A stretch of 64,000 nucleotides of DNA from Pseudoalteromonas sp. A601 (GTDB taxonomy: Bacteria; Pseudomonadota; Gammaproteobacteria; Enterobacterales; Alteromonadaceae), in contig NZ_MXQF01000018.1 in assembly GCF_002165575.1 (NCBI RefSeq), positions 42,094 to 106,093 on the forward strand. Reading direction: 5' to 3'. Position 1 is the stretch's first letter. Every line of letters begins with the position of its first letter. A model generated the notes under the pieces. That model had not been told where the DNA came from, made no database searches, and worked only from the letters and a program-made list of their open reading frames with translations. The position numbers and the translations under genes are program-made. Positions 28,621 through 37,661 of the stretch are shown here, in pieces.

Positions 28621-29916
28621 TTACTCATCAATTGGGAAAATTTCAACGTGGGCTTGTTCACGCATTTCTTGCTGCCAGTTAAAACTTTCTTCTTTAAATT
28701 TACGGTTAAATAACATGCCGTGCGCACGGTTTCTCTTAGCTAGCTCAGTTTTGTCTGCAACACGCTTATCAAGCAGTTGCACAATATGCCAACCAAATGT
28801 AGTTCTAAATGGGTCACTAATTTCATTTTGATCAAGCGATAGCAAAGTATCTCTAAACGCAGGTACGTAGGTTGTTGGATCTGTCCAATCGTACTCACCA
28901 CCTTTAAGTGCTGAACCTGGGTCTTCTGAATACTCTTTAGCTAATTCACCAAAGTCAGCTGTGCCAGCTCGTAGCTCCTTGGCAAAGCCATTTAGCATGG
29001 TGCGTGCTTTTTCTTCACTTAAGATAATAGATGGCTTAATCAAAATATGACGAGAACGAACTTCAGTTGTTTCGACCACTTGGCGACCACGAATATCTTG
29101 TACTTTTACAATGTGGAAACCTGCACCAGAGCGAAGTGGACCAATTATCGCCTCTTTTTTCGCCCCTTTTACAGCTTCTGCAAATAATGACGGCATTTCG
29201 TTAATGCTCATCCAACCTAACTGGCCGCCTTCAAGTGCCTTAGAACCACTCGAGGAAGAGATTGCAATACGTTTAAACTCTTTACCGTCTTGTAAAAACT
29301 CGATGACTTTATCAGCACGAGTCTTAGCACTAGCAATTTCATCTGCGGAGGCGTTATTAGGGATATCTATTAAGATATGACCAATATCATATTCTTCCGT
29401 ATTTTGGCCTTGGCTTTCCATAATCTTTAATAAGTTATCAACTTCTTGTGGGCTGATATAAATACGGCGATCGACGTTAGCACGCATAACTTGTTGCGTG
29501 GTGATCTCTTTACGAATCTCTTCACGGTATGATTGAAAGCTTTCACCTGAGGCCTCAATTGTACGACGTAAGTCAGCAATTGTACCGCCTTGCTCTTTCG
29601 CCATGCCGACTAGGGTTTGATCAAGTTGACTGTCTGAGATCTCAAGGCCCATACGTTCGGCCAATTGCATCATTAGGGTTTGATTAACCAGACGCTCCAT
29701 TGCTTGAATACGCAATGTTTCATCAGAAGGAAGTTCTTGGCCTTGTTCCTTCGCTTGTGCTTTAACACGGTTAACTATAGTGTCTACTTCACTTTGTAAA
29801 ATAACACCCTGATTAACAATACCTACTACCTTGTCTATTTCAACAGGGGCTGCGATAACACTTTGACATAACCCAAAGCTTAAAAATGCTGATGCTAATA
29901 ATTTTTTTAAATTCAT
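28621..29916 (-). CDS. surA: Periplasmic peptidyl-prolyl isomerase and chaperone SurA
   Basis: SurA escorts outer-membrane beta-barrel proteins, LptD among them, to the BAM complex. The 431 residues have a signal peptide (about 1-22, ending SVIAA) and an N-terminal chaperone domain beginning PVEIDKVVGIVNQGVILQSEVD. Two parvulin domains follow: YDIGHILIDIP...GGQLGWMSINEMPSLFAEAV (about 175-280) and VRSRHILIKPS...GGEYDWTDPTTYVPAF (about 285-390). A short C-terminal helix completes the chaperone lobe. It lies between lptD and pdxA. Confidence 0.97.
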   Translation of the reverse strand: MNLKKLLASAFLSFGLCQSVIAAPVEIDKVVGIVNQGVILQSEVDTIVNRVKAQAKEQGQELPSDETLRIQAMERLVNQTLMMQLAERMGLEISDSQLDQTLVGMAKEQGGTIADLRRTIEASGESFQSYREEIRKEITTQQVMRANVDRRIYISPQEVDNLLKIMESQGQNTEEYDIGHILIDIPNNASADEIASAKTRADKVIEFLQDGKEFKRIAISSSSGSKALEGGQLGWMSINEMPSLFAEAVKGAKKEAIIGPLRSGAGFHIVKVQDIRGRQVVETTEVRSRHILIKPSIILSEEKARTMLNGFAKELRAGTADFGELAKEYSEDPGSALKGGEYDWTDPTTYVPAFRDTLLSLDQNEISDPFRTTFGWHIVQLLDKRVADKTELAKRNRAHGMLFNRKFKEESFNWQQEMREQAHVEIFPIDE

Positions 29917-29952
29917 ACTTTTTCTAATACTCTTGCTAATAGTACGGTAATA

Positions 29953-32196
29953 CTAGTTATTAAGAAAATACGGTCTACGATAGCCAAAAATACCTTGTTG
30001 TAATAATTTTTGTGCATCATAACGGCTTTTACTACCTAATCCTTTCAAGACAATGTTAAACCCAATGCTTGAATCAAATGTAGCTTGTTCTTGGCCTATA
30101 GCCTGGTTTAAATCGGTTTCAATTTGGCGACTAGCTGTTAATTGGAATGCCCAACAGCACGATTCGTATTGCAATCCAGTAAATATTTCAATACTACGCC
30201 CCGTCTCTAAGTCACGGTGATAACTGTTTACAAACTGCCATTGTTCACTAATTGGAAAGCTAGTAAAAAAGCCAACTTGTTCGATTGTATTGCCTGAGAC
30301 ATCATTTGCATAGCGATGGTTCAATTGTACCAGCTGATTATTATCACCTTTGTAATCTAAAGTAACGTTAGACTGGATTACTTGCTTGCCATCGGTGTCA
30401 TATTGAATACCACCTGATAAATACCAGCGACGGTGCCAATGTATCATGCTTTGCGCTGCAAACAATGCATTATAATTAGTGTCGGAATTCAGTCCTTGCT
30501 CTGTCGGCTTGGCTGAATCTTCTAAATAAAAAATTTGTCCGGCACTGAAATTAAACAGCTCTTCGCTCTTATCGTTAAATAATCGGGTTGTAGCACCTAA
30601 AGTAAATTGGTTGGCTGCGGCAATACGGTCAATGCTCGAAAAACGACTGTCGCGAAATAAACCAAAAAAATCATCTTGTAGTTTTGTTGTATCGTATAAA
30701 CCAATATCAGATTGATCCTCATCAGGTGTATATAAATATTGCACCTGAGGTTCAAGAGTTTGAATGCCGTTACTAACTAACGTTGTATCACGCTCAAAGT
30801 TTAGCTGGCTATACAAACGCACTTTAGGCAAGGTTCTGGATACTGACTCAGAATACCCGCTTCCGGCTAAATCACCTTCTTGTTTGTAGTTAGTGTGTAA
30901 AACACTAAACTCAGATAAAAATGACCATGCATACTCTTGATAGCCATAACTCGCTTTTGGTTCAATATGCACACGTGTTGCTTTATCGATGATTGCAGAG
31001 CTATTGGTAAAGTGGCTTAACTCACCATCCAGAGTTAGCTCAATATCACTGAAGCTAAATGGCGCTGTTTGAGAGAAACTAATTTGTGGCCAAGCCGCAT
31101 ATGACTCAACGTGATTACCCAACACTTCAAAGTTTTGCACTTTTATATCAGTACGCCAGCGTTCGCCTAAGTACGATAATGAACCGGTACGGTACAACTG
31201 AGTATCTGTGCGGGTGGCATAATCTGAACCCAAATCAGTTAGGTAGTTATCATCACTAACATTCGTAATATCTATGTTGGCTCGCCATTTTTCACCAAAG
31301 TAGCTTTGTTGCTGCCAATGAAAAAGGTAACGATCGTCCAGCTCAGGTTCTGAATCATCTTTATTCAAGTATTCTAAGCCTAATAAACCTTCACTAGTCT
31401 CACTAAGGTAGCGAAATTCGGTGATTAATTGCAGTCCTTTTTTAGACATATACCTAGGTGTTATAGTGGCATCGTAATTGGGCGCAATGTTCCAGTAATA
31501 AGGAGTAACAGACTCGATGCCATAACGGTCGGAAGTTGAAAAATTAGGTGTTAGTAGGCCTGACTTTCTACGTTCATCAATTGGGAATGTAAAATAGGGT
31601 AAGTACAGCACTGGCGTATCCAATATACGCAATACCATGTCATGGGTTTCACCCCAACCTTCTTCACGAGATAAGTCGATTTCATCCGCTTCTATTGCCC
31701 AAAGAGGAACCGCCTCAGGGCAGGTAGTAAAGCTTGCGTTCAGCAGGTTTAAGCCAGACTCGTTGACTGTGAGCTTTTCGGCTCCACCGTGACCTTGTTG
31801 CTGCGTTAGTTTGTAATCTGCGCCAAGCAAACTGATTTGTGAATTATTTAAATCTGCATTTAATCCAGCACTATTTACTTCGCTCACAGTGTCGCGGTAA
31901 GTAATTGGGCCTGTGGCATTAAGTAACCCACGCTGTTTGTCAATAAGTGCACTTTGTGCGGACAAACTCATAGTAAGGGTGTTAATATCAACGTTACCGG
32001 TAAATTCTGCGCTTTGGGTACCAAGCAGTTCTATATCATCTGAACGGATATCGACCATGCCCAAGTCAAGGCCAGCAAGCGGTTGCCAAGCTCTGGTTTG
32101 CATTGAATTGCCACAAAAGTTGTGTGTCAGCTCAGTTTCGGCAAGCGATGGTGCGCTAATTACGCTTAGCATCATTATGCCCCAGGTTTTGCTCAT
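29953..32196 (-). CDS. lptD: LPS-assembly protein LptD
   Basis: The outer-membrane beta-barrel that, with the lipoprotein LptE, inserts lipopolysaccharide into the outer leaflet. The 747 residues are slightly shorter than E. coli LptD. A short signal peptide (about 1-19, SAPSLA) is followed by the N-terminal OstA jellyroll (about 45-170, EFTGNVDINTLTMSLSAQSALIDKQRGLLNATG...) and the barrel. The four cysteines for the two essential disulfides are visible: one in HNFCGN (C28), one in FTTCPEAVP (near 158) and the adjacent pair in ESCCWAFQL (near 678). AAGG Shine-Dalgarno upstream of the ATG. Start of the six-gene operon, divergent from amgK. Confidence 0.97.
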   Translation of the reverse strand: MSKTWGIMMLSVISAPSLAETELTHNFCGNSMQTRAWQPLAGLDLGMVDIRSDDIELLGTQSAEFTGNVDINTLTMSLSAQSALIDKQRGLLNATGPITYRDTVSEVNSAGLNADLNNSQISLLGADYKLTQQQGHGGAEKLTVNESGLNLLNASFTTCPEAVPLWAIEADEIDLSREEGWGETHDMVLRILDTPVLYLPYFTFPIDERRKSGLLTPNFSTSDRYGIESVTPYYWNIAPNYDATITPRYMSKKGLQLITEFRYLSETSEGLLGLEYLNKDDSEPELDDRYLFHWQQQSYFGEKWRANIDITNVSDDNYLTDLGSDYATRTDTQLYRTGSLSYLGERWRTDIKVQNFEVLGNHVESYAAWPQISFSQTAPFSFSDIELTLDGELSHFTNSSAIIDKATRVHIEPKASYGYQEYAWSFLSEFSVLHTNYKQEGDLAGSGYSESVSRTLPKVRLYSQLNFERDTTLVSNGIQTLEPQVQYLYTPDEDQSDIGLYDTTKLQDDFFGLFRDSRFSSIDRIAAANQFTLGATTRLFNDKSEELFNFSAGQIFYLEDSAKPTEQGLNSDTNYNALFAAQSMIHWHRRWYLSGGIQYDTDGKQVIQSNVTLDYKGDNNQLVQLNHRYANDVSGNTIEQVGFFTSFPISEQWQFVNSYHRDLETGRSIEIFTGLQYESCCWAFQLTASRQIETDLNQAIGQEQATFDSSIGFNIVLKGLGSKSRYDAQKLLQQGIFGYRRPYFLNN

Positions 32197-32299
32197 TTAT
32201 TAACCTTAATATGCTGTCATTGAATATAGGTCTGACATAATAAAGGAAAACAATGGCAAATACAGTATTTGACTTAGTGAAAAATAGATATCGAGTGTA

Positions 32300-33304
32300 A
32301 TGAATCGTTTTAAAAGTTTACAACAGTTTTTAACCCCGCACTTTAATGATGAAGAATATCAGTTAGCTGCGATCACGGGAGATGCCAGTTTTCGTCGCTA
32401 TTTTCGCTTAAATCGCGGTCAAGATAGCTTTATCGTGATGGACTCCGATCCGCAAGTTCTCGATAACACACCTTACATAGAACTTAATAAAGTGTTTTCA
32501 GAGCACGGTTTTACTCTACCTAAAATTCTACACGCGGATGAAAAACAAGGTTTTTTCTTATTAAGTGACCTTGGTAACACACACCTTGCAGATTTGCTCG
32601 ATGATGAAGAACGTACAAATCATTACAAACACCTTATAGATCTCAGTGCGCAATGGGCAAAAATGCCCGCTGTTGAGCATATGAAGGATTTTGATCGCAA
32701 CTTTTTAGAGTTTGAACTAAGCATATTCTTAGAATGGCTTGTTGAGGGATTTTTAGCGCTAGAGTTAAATAATTCAACAAAAGCCATTTGGAAAAATAGC
32801 TGTGAAGTATTAATTGAAAATATTTTAGCGCAACCTACGGTAACTGTTCATCGAGACTTTCATAGCCGTAATATTATGCGCAGTAATCAGCAATGGGCCA
32901 TTATTGATTATCAAGACGCCGTACAAGGCCCCGTGTGTTATGACTTGGTGTCGTTACTGCGTGATTGTTATTTCAAGTTACCTCACGATGAGCTTGAATT
33001 TTTACTTAAGCATGCATATAAAGAGTTTGAACAACAAGATTTAATTAGCGATGTTAGCTTTTCGCAGTTTACCCAATGGTTTGATTTAACTGGCGTGCAA
33101 CGCCACTTAAAAGCGGCGGGAATTTTCTGTCGACTCAATTTACGTGATGGCAAACTTGGTTATATGAACAATGTATTACCAACACTACGTTATATAGTGG
33201 ATGTTTCAAAAGAACATACTACGCTGGCTGAACTGGGTTGTTGGATAGAACAAGAGATTATTCCGGCCACACTTATTGCAGTAAAAGAGCAAATGGGTAG
33301 TTAG
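32300..33304 (+). CDS. amgK: N-acetylmuramate/N-acetylglucosamine anomeric kinase (AmgK)
   Basis: AmgK phosphorylates the anomeric carbon of MurNAc released during wall turnover; MurU then makes UDP-MurNAc, bypassing fosfomycin-sensitive de novo synthesis. The 334-residue aminoglycoside-phosphotransferase fold shows AAITGDASFRRYFRLNRGQDSFIVMDSDP at the N-terminus. The catalytic loop is VTVHRDFHSRNIM (D as base) and the metal motif is WAIIDYQDAVQGPVCYDLVSLLRDCY. murU begins one base after its stop, the same pairing described in Pseudomonas, also next to lptD. ATG at 32300. Confidence 0.9.
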   Translation: MNRFKSLQQFLTPHFNDEEYQLAAITGDASFRRYFRLNRGQDSFIVMDSDPQVLDNTPYIELNKVFSEHGFTLPKILHADEKQGFFLLSDLGNTHLADLLDDEERTNHYKHLIDLSAQWAKMPAVEHMKDFDRNFLEFELSIFLEWLVEGFLALELNNSTKAIWKNSCEVLIENILAQPTVTVHRDFHSRNIMRSNQQWAIIDYQDAVQGPVCYDLVSLLRDCYFKLPHDELEFLLKHAYKEFEQQDLISDVSFSQFTQWFDLTGVQRHLKAAGIFCRLNLRDGKLGYMNNVLPTLRYIVDVSKEHTTLAELGCWIEQEIIPATLIAVKEQMGS

Positions 33305-33305
33305 T

Positions 33306-33989
33306 ATGAAGGCGATGATTTTAGCCGCAGGACGTGGTCAGCGGATGATGCCGCTTACTGCATCTGTGCCCAAACCTATGTTAACAATAATGGGTAAACC
33401 ATTAATTGAATATCATATTGAACGCTTAAAAGCGGCAGGTATTACAGAAATAGTTATTAACCTTGCGTGGCACGCAAATAAGATAACCGAGTACTTTGCA
33501 GATGGCCAAGCATTTGGCGTTAATATTCATTATAGCCAAGAGCCCGAGCAAGGCCTTGAAACTGCCGGTGGGATAATTCGTGCGTTACCACTTTTAGGTG
33601 ATGACTTTATTGTTATTAATGGTGATGTATTTACCGATTATGATGTGAATGCATTAAAAACGCTGCATTTAGATGAAGGTGAAAGTCATATCGTGCTTGT
33701 TGAAAACCCACCTCATAACCCAAATGGTGACTTCACATTGCGCCACTTAGGGCCACAAAGCCAAAAGTATACGTTTTCTGGCATTAGCCGGTTTAAAGCA
33801 TCGTTTTTCCAAGGTATACCAGATGGTGTATTACCGTTGGGACCTCTACTACGCGAGGGTTTAGCTTTGGCTGATATATCAACTGAACTTTACATCGGTA
33901 TGTGGAATGATATTGGCACACCTGAGCGTTTAACACAGTTAAATGAGCAGTTAACCGAAACACTAAAAGGAGTACCTCATGTGGGGTAA
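33306..33989 (+). CDS. murU: N-acetylmuramate-1-phosphate uridylyltransferase (MurU)
   Basis: Makes UDP-MurNAc from MurNAc-alpha-1-phosphate and UTP for peptidoglycan recycling. A nucleotidyltransferase of 227 residues with the signature MKAMILAAGRGQRMMPLTASVPKPMLTIMGKPLIEYHIERL, the metal-binding aspartate in DFIVINGDVFTDYD, and the C-terminal MWNDIGTPERLTQLN. Coupled with amgK. Together with the partial mpl at the window start this gives two separate recycling routes (sugar and peptide). Its end overlaps djlA by 11 bases, and the djlA Shine-Dalgarno AGGAG lies inside it. Confidence 0.9.
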   Translation: MKAMILAAGRGQRMMPLTASVPKPMLTIMGKPLIEYHIERLKAAGITEIVINLAWHANKITEYFADGQAFGVNIHYSQEPEQGLETAGGIIRALPLLGDDFIVINGDVFTDYDVNALKTLHLDEGESHIVLVENPPHNPNGDFTLRHLGPQSQKYTFSGISRFKASFFQGIPDGVLPLGPLLREGLALADISTELYIGMWNDIGTPERLTQLNEQLTETLKGVPHVG

Positions 33990-34854
33990 GATTTTAGGGG
34001 CCTGTTTTGGCTTTATGTTTGGCCGAATTATAGGTTTATTTATCGGCCTTTATCTAGGTCATATGTTTGATAAAAGCCTCAAGCAAAATTTTGATAAAGC
34101 CGGTGGTTTTTCAAGTTTATTTAATGGTGATGATGATATTGATCAACGCCAGGCGCTATTTTTTACCAGCTGCTTTGCTGTTATGGGGCATATTGCGAAA
34201 TCAAATGGCCGAGTGAGTGAAACACATATTCGCGCAGCTAGTTTATTTATGGACGAAATGGGCTTGTCGGGTGAAAACCGAACAGAAGCACAAGATGCAT
34301 TCAAGGCGGGCAAAGAAGCTGACTTCTCATTAAAAGAAACGGTGTATGATTTTAAAGAGCGATTTGCACGTCGCCATGATTTACTGCAGTTATTTTTAGA
34401 AATTCAAATTCAAATGGCTTTTTCTGACGGCGTATTAGCAGCTCAAGAAAAAGAGCTATTGCAAGAAGTGAGTAAGCAGTTAGGGATTTCTAAAACCCAC
34501 TTTGCATTTGTATTAAAACGTTATCAGGCAGAGTTTAACTTTCGCCAGCAACAACAACGTTACCAGCAGCAACAGCAGCGCCAACAAGGACAAAGTAGTA
34601 GCTATCGAGAAGGTTCAGGACATCATGTTCCACCAAATAACAATGGTATGAATCGCACTCAAGCATTGGCATTGTTAGGGCTCAATAATGAAGCCAGCGC
34701 ACGAGATATAAAAGTAGCGTACCGTAAGCTTATGGCTCAGCATCATCCTGATAAGCTCGTTTCTCAAGGGTTACCAAAGCATATGATGGAGTTGGCTGTT
34801 AAAAAGAGCCAAGATATCCAATCAGCCTACGAGTTTTTAAAAAAGGCGGCGTAA
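33979..34854 (+). CDS. djlA: Membrane-anchored DnaK co-chaperone DjlA
   Basis: A type-III DnaJ protein of 291 residues that stimulates DnaK at the inner membrane. An N-terminal glycine-patterned TM segment (ILGACFGFMFGRIIGLFIGLYLGHMF, about 4-30) is followed by a TerB-like helical domain (about 50-185). A glutamine-rich linker of repeated Q runs follows (about 190-212). The C-terminal J domain (about 225-291) carries the essential HPD in YRKLMAQHHPDKLVSQGLP. Start supported by AGGAG nine bases upstream. The lptD-djlA neighbourhood is also seen in E. coli. Its 3' end overlaps the convergent DUF3530 gene by 18 bases. Confidence 0.95.
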   Translation: MWGKILGACFGFMFGRIIGLFIGLYLGHMFDKSLKQNFDKAGGFSSLFNGDDDIDQRQALFFTSCFAVMGHIAKSNGRVSETHIRAASLFMDEMGLSGENRTEAQDAFKAGKEADFSLKETVYDFKERFARRHDLLQLFLEIQIQMAFSDGVLAAQEKELLQEVSKQLGISKTHFAFVLKRYQAEFNFRQQQQRYQQQQQRQQGQSSSYREGSGHHVPPNNNGMNRTQALALLGLNNEASARDIKVAYRKLMAQHHPDKLVSQGLPKHMMELAVKKSQDIQSAYEFLKKAA

Positions 34855-35823
34855 AAAGCCGTCTATCTCCTTACTTAAGCGCTCATGTTGCTGAGGCTCT
34901 GAGCGTAGACCAAATAATTCGCGCTGGCGGTAATCATATTTACTGTGGCGCTTAACCCAACGTTTTCTATCTGCCACACTAAGTAACAAATCAGGATTAT
35001 CATTACTGTAAAAAACATCTAATAGCGGCGGACTAATGGTCGAGACTAGAGTGTTTAGTTGCTGATTTCTTTCATAGTTGGGTAAATAGCTACTCAAACT
35101 AATGAATGCATCAATGTTGTTATTTGGAAAGCTTGCATAATGCTCCAGTAGTACGCCTGCACTCGCTCCTTGAGCTATAAGTACTATTTTACCACCTTCA
35201 TCAAGCGCGCTTTGGTATAGGGCTTCAAAACGAGCCACTAAGTTTTCTTTATAATCATCTATTACATCGTCATTGATATATGCAAGTGCATCAACGTGTT
35301 TCGGTGTAACCTCGTTTTCGCTCGTATCAGTTTGGGTCTCTGCGGCTTCTTTTTCTGCTTCAGAATTTGATTCGGGGGCTACCTCTTTTTGCTCATCCGT
35401 AGCCTCTTCAGTGTTATTACCATCTTCAGCTGTTCTTTGTTCTGTACTTGCTTGCCAGTTGATATCAGGCACTGTCATAGCGATAGTTGTGTAACCAAAA
35501 TCAGTTAAATGAGTGCGTAAAAAGTTAATCCCAGCGTTATTTGTTGGTAAATTTTGCCAATCTGGAATAATTAGAACTACGCCACGCTGCTCGGCGCTCA
35601 TATACTCGCGGTATAGGCTAATAAACTCATCTTCACCGACTTGCAGCGGTTTTATTTCTCCATGGGGGGTTAGACGAGATATGTCGCTACTTGTAATTGT
35701 TGACCAAGGAGTCGGTGCTATATGCTCAGCCGCACGCGCTTGCTGGCTAATGAGTAAAGCACCCAATACGCTGATAGATAAAGCTAAGCGTGTTCGTTGC
35801 TTAATTAAAGCAGCTAAAACCAT
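34837..35823 (-). CDS. DUF3530 family alpha/beta-hydrolase-like secreted protein
   Basis: 328 residues from the ATG at 35823; an in-frame GTG at 35835 is possible. A signal peptide with cleavage after QQARA (about residue 32) predicts a periplasmic product. The fold is hydrolase-like: GVVLIIPDWQNLPTNNAGINFLRTHLTDFGYTTIAMTVPDINW, then a nucleophile-elbow pattern GASAG in IVLIAQGASAGVLLEHYAS. The family has no established activity. A Glu/Thr/Ser-rich insert of about 55 residues (from EQRTAEDGNN to SENEVTPKH) interrupts the fold and looks like a disordered acidic loop. Convergent 18-base overlap with djlA. Confidence 0.78.
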   Translation of the reverse strand: MVLAALIKQRTRLALSISVLGALLISQQARAAEHIAPTPWSTITSSDISRLTPHGEIKPLQVGEDEFISLYREYMSAEQRGVVLIIPDWQNLPTNNAGINFLRTHLTDFGYTTIAMTVPDINWQASTEQRTAEDGNNTEEATDEQKEVAPESNSEAEKEAAETQTDTSENEVTPKHVDALAYINDDVIDDYKENLVARFEALYQSALDEGGKIVLIAQGASAGVLLEHYASFPNNNIDAFISLSSYLPNYERNQQLNTLVSTISPPLLDVFYSNDNPDLLLSVADRKRWVKRHSKYDYRQRELFGLRSEPQQHERLSKEIDGFLRRLF

Positions 35824-35898
35824 AAACAATAACACCGATAAAAACTAATAATTAGCTATCGGCTATACGGGCTAAAAGTTTAATGTATTTTGCAGAGC

Positions 35899-36552
35899 CT
35901 AAAAATCTGGCTCTGCTTCAAAGGTCATTGATTGCTCGCTGCTAGGGTGTGACAGCTTTAGCATTTGTGCATGCAGTTGTAAGCGCGGTGCGCCAGCTAG
36001 TGCATCAGGGTGAGCATAAAGTCTATCGCCTAGAATAGGGTGGCCTAATGACAGCATATGAACTCTTAATTGATGCGAGCGGCCAGTAATAGGTGTTAGC
36101 TCTACACGAGTGGCATTTTTTTCATATTCAAGCACTTTAAAGTGCGTTAGGGAAGGTTTGCCGTTTTCGTGATCAACCATTTGTTTTGGACGATTAGGCC
36201 AGTCACAAATAAGCGGTAAATCAACAGAGCCCGTTGCTTGTTCTAACTTACCATAAACGCGGGCAATGTAGCGTTTTGCAGTTTGGCGTTCTTGAAATTG
36301 CATACTCAGGTGGCGATGCGCGGCTTTATTCATAGCTAAACAAATAATCCCCGACGTTGCCATATCTAAACGGTGAACAATTTTAGCTGTTGGAAAAACA
36401 CGATTCACACGTGATATTAAACAATCTGCATGTTTCGGATCTTTACCGGGAACGGTTAATAATTCACTGGGTTTATTTACAATCAATAAATCGTCATCTT
36501 GATACAAAATGGTTAAATACGGAGCGAGCGGGGGATTGTAATTAATTAACAC
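35899..36552 (-). CDS. rluA: Dual-specificity rRNA/tRNA pseudouridine synthase RluA
   Basis: Forms pseudouridine at 23S rRNA position 746 and tRNA position 32 in E. coli. The 217 residues match RluA closely: YNPPLAPYLTILYQDDDLLIVNKPSELLTVPG, the catalytic aspartate in VHRLDMATSGIICLA, VDLPLICDWPNRPKQ, LTPITGRSHQLRVHMLSLGHPILGDRLYA and the end SMTFEAEPDF. The start is GTG at 36552 with GAGG seven bases upstream. The nearby rapA on the same strand mirrors E. coli rluA-rapA, but here a toxin-antitoxin cassette on the opposite strand has been inserted between them. Confidence 0.95.
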   Translation of the reverse strand: MLINYNPPLAPYLTILYQDDDLLIVNKPSELLTVPGKDPKHADCLISRVNRVFPTAKIVHRLDMATSGIICLAMNKAAHRHLSMQFQERQTAKRYIARVYGKLEQATGSVDLPLICDWPNRPKQMVDHENGKPSLTHFKVLEYEKNATRVELTPITGRSHQLRVHMLSLGHPILGDRLYAHPDALAGAPRLQLHAQMLKLSHPSSEQSMTFEAEPDF

Positions 36553-36630
36553 GGCAGACCTCAGTGATTTTTAAGTGCGCTATTTTAGTGGAGTGAGTCA
36601 TTAGGCTCAAGGGAAAAGGTAAAAGTTTAA

Positions 36631-36668
36631 TTGCATGCTTTTTGATCTGGTGTAAAATTACACCAGAT
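36631..36668 (+). promoter_or_regulatory. Promoter and palindromic operator of the toxin-antitoxin operon
   Basis: TTGCAT (36631-36636) and TAAAAT (36653-36658) with a 16-base spacer form a sigma-70-like promoter. Covering the -10 is a perfect inverted repeat, ATCTGGTGTAA (36645-36655) and TTACACCAGAT (36658-36668), with a two-base centre. The position is right for autorepression by a ribbon-helix-helix antitoxin, alone or with the toxin. Binding is inferred. Confidence 0.8.
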
Positions 36669-36688
36669 TAAAGTTGCAGGAGCTTATT

Positions 36689-36916
36689 ATGGCAAGACAA
36701 AGTATTTCACTTACAGAAAAAAATGATTTATGGCTACGTAATCATGTAGAAAATATCGGCGACTACGCAAATAAAAGTGAACTGGTGAATGATTTAATAC
36801 GCCGTGCAAGAAGGGCTGAGGCGATAAATAGTAAGCTTGCTAAGTCAGAACAAAGTGGCTTTAGCGCTCAATCGGCCGACGAAATGTTAGCAGAATTCAA
36901 ATCAAATACTAAGTAA
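36689..36916 (+). CDS. ParD-like ribbon-helix-helix antitoxin
   Basis: 75 residues from the ATG at 36689. An in-frame TTG at 36674 exists, but AGGAG seven bases before 36689 decides the start. The N-terminus ARQSISLTEKNDLWLRNHVENIGDYANKSELVNDLIRRARRAE is the ParD/CopG ribbon-helix-helix: a beta strand followed by two helices, with the YxNxSELV turn. The C-terminal tail (SADEMLAEFKSNTK) would wrap the toxin. Its stop codon overlaps the ATG of parE by one base (TAATG). Predicted to neutralise the following toxin and repress its own promoter. Confidence 0.9.
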   Translation: MARQSISLTEKNDLWLRNHVENIGDYANKSELVNDLIRRARRAEAINSKLAKSEQSGFSAQSADEMLAEFKSNTK

Positions 36917-37203
36917 TGCGAACATTTAAGCTCTCAAATGATGCGAAAGAAGACTTACGTCGCATTTATCAATATGGTTGCCAAGAGTTTTCACAGCAAC
37001 AAGCGGATACTTACTTTTACAGTTTCTTCGCTATGTTTGAAAAACTAGCTGCAAATCCTTATTCCTACCAATCAGTTGACCATATACGTACAGGCTATCG
37101 GCGCGCTGTTTGCGGCTCAGACAGTATTTATTACAGGATTACAGAAACTGATGTTGAAATAATGGCTATATTAGGTGGCCAAGATACTGATGAATGGTTG
37201 TAA
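36916..37203 (+). CDS. ParE-like toxin (RelE/ParE superfamily)
   Basis: A 95-residue toxin with the RelE/ParE fold: MRTFKLSNDAKEDLRRIYQYGCQEFSQQQADTYFYSFFAMFEKLAANPYSYQSVDHIRTGYRRAVCGSDSIYYRITETDVEIMAILGGQDTDEWL. The N-terminal KLSNDAKEDLRRIYQYG and the GYRRAVCGSDSIYYRI strand match ParE. Known ParE toxins poison DNA gyrase; the target of this one is not shown. The start overlaps the antitoxin stop by one base, a typical coupling. The cassette sits between rluA and rapA, which are adjacent in E. coli, suggesting horizontal insertion. Confidence 0.9.
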   Translation: MRTFKLSNDAKEDLRRIYQYGCQEFSQQQADTYFYSFFAMFEKLAANPYSYQSVDHIRTGYRRAVCGSDSIYYRITETDVEIMAILGGQDTDEWL

Positions 37204-37225
37204 TTCTTTTATTTAGGGGACATAG

Positions 37226-37639
37226 ATGAAGTTAAGCCATGAGCGAAAAATAGCATCAAAAAAAGGAATAGTTTGTCGGTCAAAAAGAGGTCAACAAATT
37301 AGTCCAAGATTTAGTATTGATCCTATTACGACGACAATTGTTATTGGTGTTGCTGCTGCAGGGGTTACCATTTATAAAGATGCTTTTAAGCCAACGTATA
37401 AAAAAATTTCGAGAAGACTTGCTAACAAACCATATTCCGAATACGCAGAATCTAAATATATAAAATGTCTATGTAAACAGTCTAAGTTCTCAGGAAAGCT
37501 ATGTGGAGCAGAGGCTATGCTATATGAAACTACGTTGAATGATAAGCCAGTTATTTTGATTAGGTGTAGTAAAGTAAAACATCACGTAATGGACTATAGA
37601 ACAGGTAAGTTAATTAAGCATAACAAGCTTGCGATGTGA
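37226..37639 (+). CDS. Hypothetical protein downstream of the toxin gene
   Basis: I do not recognise this 137-residue protein. It has a good Shine-Dalgarno (AGGGGA, eight bases before the ATG) and lies 22 bases after the toxin stop. A terminator follows, so it is probably the third gene of the toxin-antitoxin operon. It has a basic N-terminus and one hydrophobic segment, ITTTIVIGVAAAGVTIY (about 34-50). A lysine-rich stretch and a cysteine-bearing C-terminal part follow (IKCLCKQSKFSGKLCGAEAMLYET, later IRCSK). The C-x-C...C...C pattern could bind a metal. A role in toxin control is only a guess. Confidence 0.65.
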   Translation: MKLSHERKIASKKGIVCRSKRGQQISPRFSIDPITTTIVIGVAAAGVTIYKDAFKPTYKKISRRLANKPYSEYAESKYIKCLCKQSKFSGKLCGAEAMLYETTLNDKPVILIRCSKVKHHVMDYRTGKLIKHNKLAM

Positions 37640-37661
37640 GCCAAACTGAAGAATTAAATAT

